A DNA stretch of 15,151 nucleotides, from positions 565,735-580,885 of the forward strand of contig MU646504.1 in assembly GCA_026770585.1 (NCBI GenBank). The letters are read 5' to 3'. Of the stretch, positions 10,801-13,682 are shown one piece after another; the first letter of the stretch is position 1; the number at the start of each line of letters is the position of its first letter. The notes under the pieces were generated by a model. It saw only the letters and a program-made list of their open reading frames with translations, was not told the origin of the DNA and made no database searches. The position numbers were made by a program, and so were the translations under genes. This stretch comes from Baffinella frigidus (Eukaryota; Cryptophyceae; Cryptomonadales; Baffinellaceae).

Positions 10801-13643
10801 CCGCCCATCCAAAAAGCGAGGAGTGTTGCCATACCGGACGCTCTGCCAACACTCCTCGTCCAACCCCATTTGAAACTGCTGGCCTTTCTTTTGTGCGGCT
10901 GTGCGTGTGGCCTGCCGTCGGCCCTGCCGTCGGCCCTGCCGTCGGCCCTGGCCGTCGGCCCTGCCGTTGGTCTATATATCGGGCTGCGAGACTGCTCTAA
11001 TGTGCATTTTTCTCTCATGCGGATTTCTCTGTCCACTCAGCAGCCACCGGGGCCTTCGATGATGTGTCCATCTAAACGATATTGGTACAAATTGCAGTTC
11101 ATTTCACCGTAAGGGGCTTGAGACCCCCCCCCGGAAATCCGGGGGAGGGGGGGCACGGTGACTGCTAAGCTGGTTTGAATTTCTCTGTCATGTGGATTGC
11201 TCTCTAAAGTGGGTTTCTCTGACCAGGAACTTGGCCGAGTTGTACGGAGGAGGTCTGTATGGCAAGATCTCTTCAACGGTGAAACCCCGTCCAAAACCCA
11301 AACAGCATCAACACGAATAGAGAAGCGGGGAGCTGCAACCGTGGAAGCCAGCCACTCTGAGAACCCCAGAAAACACAGTCCAGGATCCTGAAACAAGAGG
11401 AATTGTGGCCTTTCTCGAAACGAAGGACTCGCGTTGATCTTGCACCGCGGACCGCACATAATTGGAGTCGGGGACCGGGAATCGCAACGGGAGTCCCGCG
11501 ACTGTTGACTAAACCGGGCAGGTTTTGTACCGGGTTTTCAGCTAAACCGGTCTTCCTTTGTATGAGAAAATGCCCGATTAGTCAACTTTCGTTGGGCTCT
11601 GGTTACGGCGGTAAAGCCTCCACTCTGACGCCTTTTCGAACAGATGACGCTCTCCGATGCTGTGAGAGTCAACGACAACAAAGCCTTCTCATCTGGAGGC
11701 GGGATATATGCCAGCACCACTGTATTTTCCCCCGCCAAAAAATCAGGCGTGCGCGGGAAATGTGACAGGCGCATTCAGCTAGCGGGGAGATGGGGTTTAT
11801 GCTATGTTTCAGCAGGTCCAGAGAGAACCCGCATACCCTTGGTCTGGCCCTCATGAATTGTCCCATGAATTGTCCTGCACCCTGCAAACTGTTTTGTTGT
11901 AACGGAGTGTCTCGTAGGCCCTGAAAACTCCGTCACTACCCCTTTAGGAGGAGATAGGGATGAGCCGTCATCCCCTTGAATTACGTACCATAATTCCCCC
12001 TCTACAGGCGGGGTAATCGGGGGCCGGATTACTCCCCTTTCAGAGGATAATCCATCCCGGATTAGTTTCTTGCCTTTTTCGTGGTTGTGTTCCAATCAAG
12101 TGCCGGAGAGCCTTGATCTCTGTGGCACTGTCCCTACGCGGCTGGCAGCGTGGTAGAGACCTCTGCCCCCCCCTTTGAGTGGTGCGTTGACCACTCAAAG
12201 GAGTGGTGGGATTGGCACCACGACGTCCTCGACGTGGGAGAAGCTCTGCATGAAGATGGAACCCGTGTCAGGGTTCCACCATGCAAGGTTCCACCCGCAC
12301 CGTGCGGGTGGAACCCTGACACGCCTCTTTCTCATCAATTCATTTGTGCAACTGAATTCCTTCCAAACTACAAATTGGCCAATTTCTTGATCGACCAGTG
12401 TGCTTAAAGTTTGTAGCACGAAGCGGTTTGCACGACTATGTGAGGGTGCGGGGCGATGCAAACCCGAGCAAGCGTGCGAGGGTTTGCACGCTTGCTCCCC
12501 GCTTCAGCTTCGAAACTCAGGCAAGTGCACCCAAGGATGCATTATCCCTGTCACTCGTTCGTCCTCGGTAACACGCGCACACGATCCGAGAGACATCATA
12601 ATGAAGCCTCAACTGAAACGGTTCTCAACAGTGCACGTGCGCGCAAAGCGAGTGCACGTGCGCGCAACAAGTCGTGTCCCACTTTCCGGCGGGAGGCAGT
12701 GTACGCATCGCTGACATTGACATTACGGCGCCATCGCTTCTTAAGTTGTCGGTCTTAACGGGAGTTGAAGAAAAAAAAGACTTGGTACGAACACGCAGTG
12801 ACTTTGCAAAAACACGGTGGCTGGCAGTTGGTTTCCGCGCGACGGGGGGTCGAGATTTCGGGCAATTTCGCAGAAAATTACGGCGGGGGCATCTATGGCG
12901 GCCAAGAGACACACGTTGAGCTCTCGGACGGGGTGGAGGTCACCCGTGATCCCGACAACCCCGTATTCGTGCACGCCAGAATGTCGGCATGCCGTGGGAG
13001 AGCCGAGCGAGCCAGCGAGAAAGAGAAGAGCGAGCAAGCAAGCAAGCGAGAGGGAGAGAGCGAAGCAGCGAGGGGGCGAGGGAGTGAGGGAGCAAGAGAG
13101 CGAGAGAGCGAGCGAGGGAGCGAGAGGAGGGGCGTGTGTGGGGGGGTCATGCCTCGACTGACGCACTCGCCCGAACCCCTCCCCCCCCTCAGGTGATGGG
13201 TAACACTGCCGGGTCACGACTTCCCCCTGGACAGGCCCCCACGTGGCAGCTGCTCCCATCGGCGGGGGGTGCCGTCTACATCCGGTACGTGTCCCCAAGG
13301 AAAATATGTATATGAGATGAAGTATACGTACGTATATGTGTGTATGAGCGACCTGAGCCCACGCAGCAGGCTACGAAAGGGATTTTTGGTGGATACTCCA
13401 CCGACTTTCCGTCACTTTGTCCGTGAGCAACCCCCCATGTCCCTACGCGATTGCCTCCCATAAGGCCTACGCACTATTCACTGGGGGGTTATTCAAAACC
13501 CTTTCGAAGTCCGCTGTGTAGATTGAAGCTATTGGAGCTTTATTGCACATAGTACGGTAGCCGAACGATTCTGTGCCCGCCAGTCGGACACGCAAAAGGG
13601 CACCACCCGAGTCTCCCACGCCTGCTGGCTGACCCCTGCCCGG

Positions 13644-13682
<39 letters not shown>

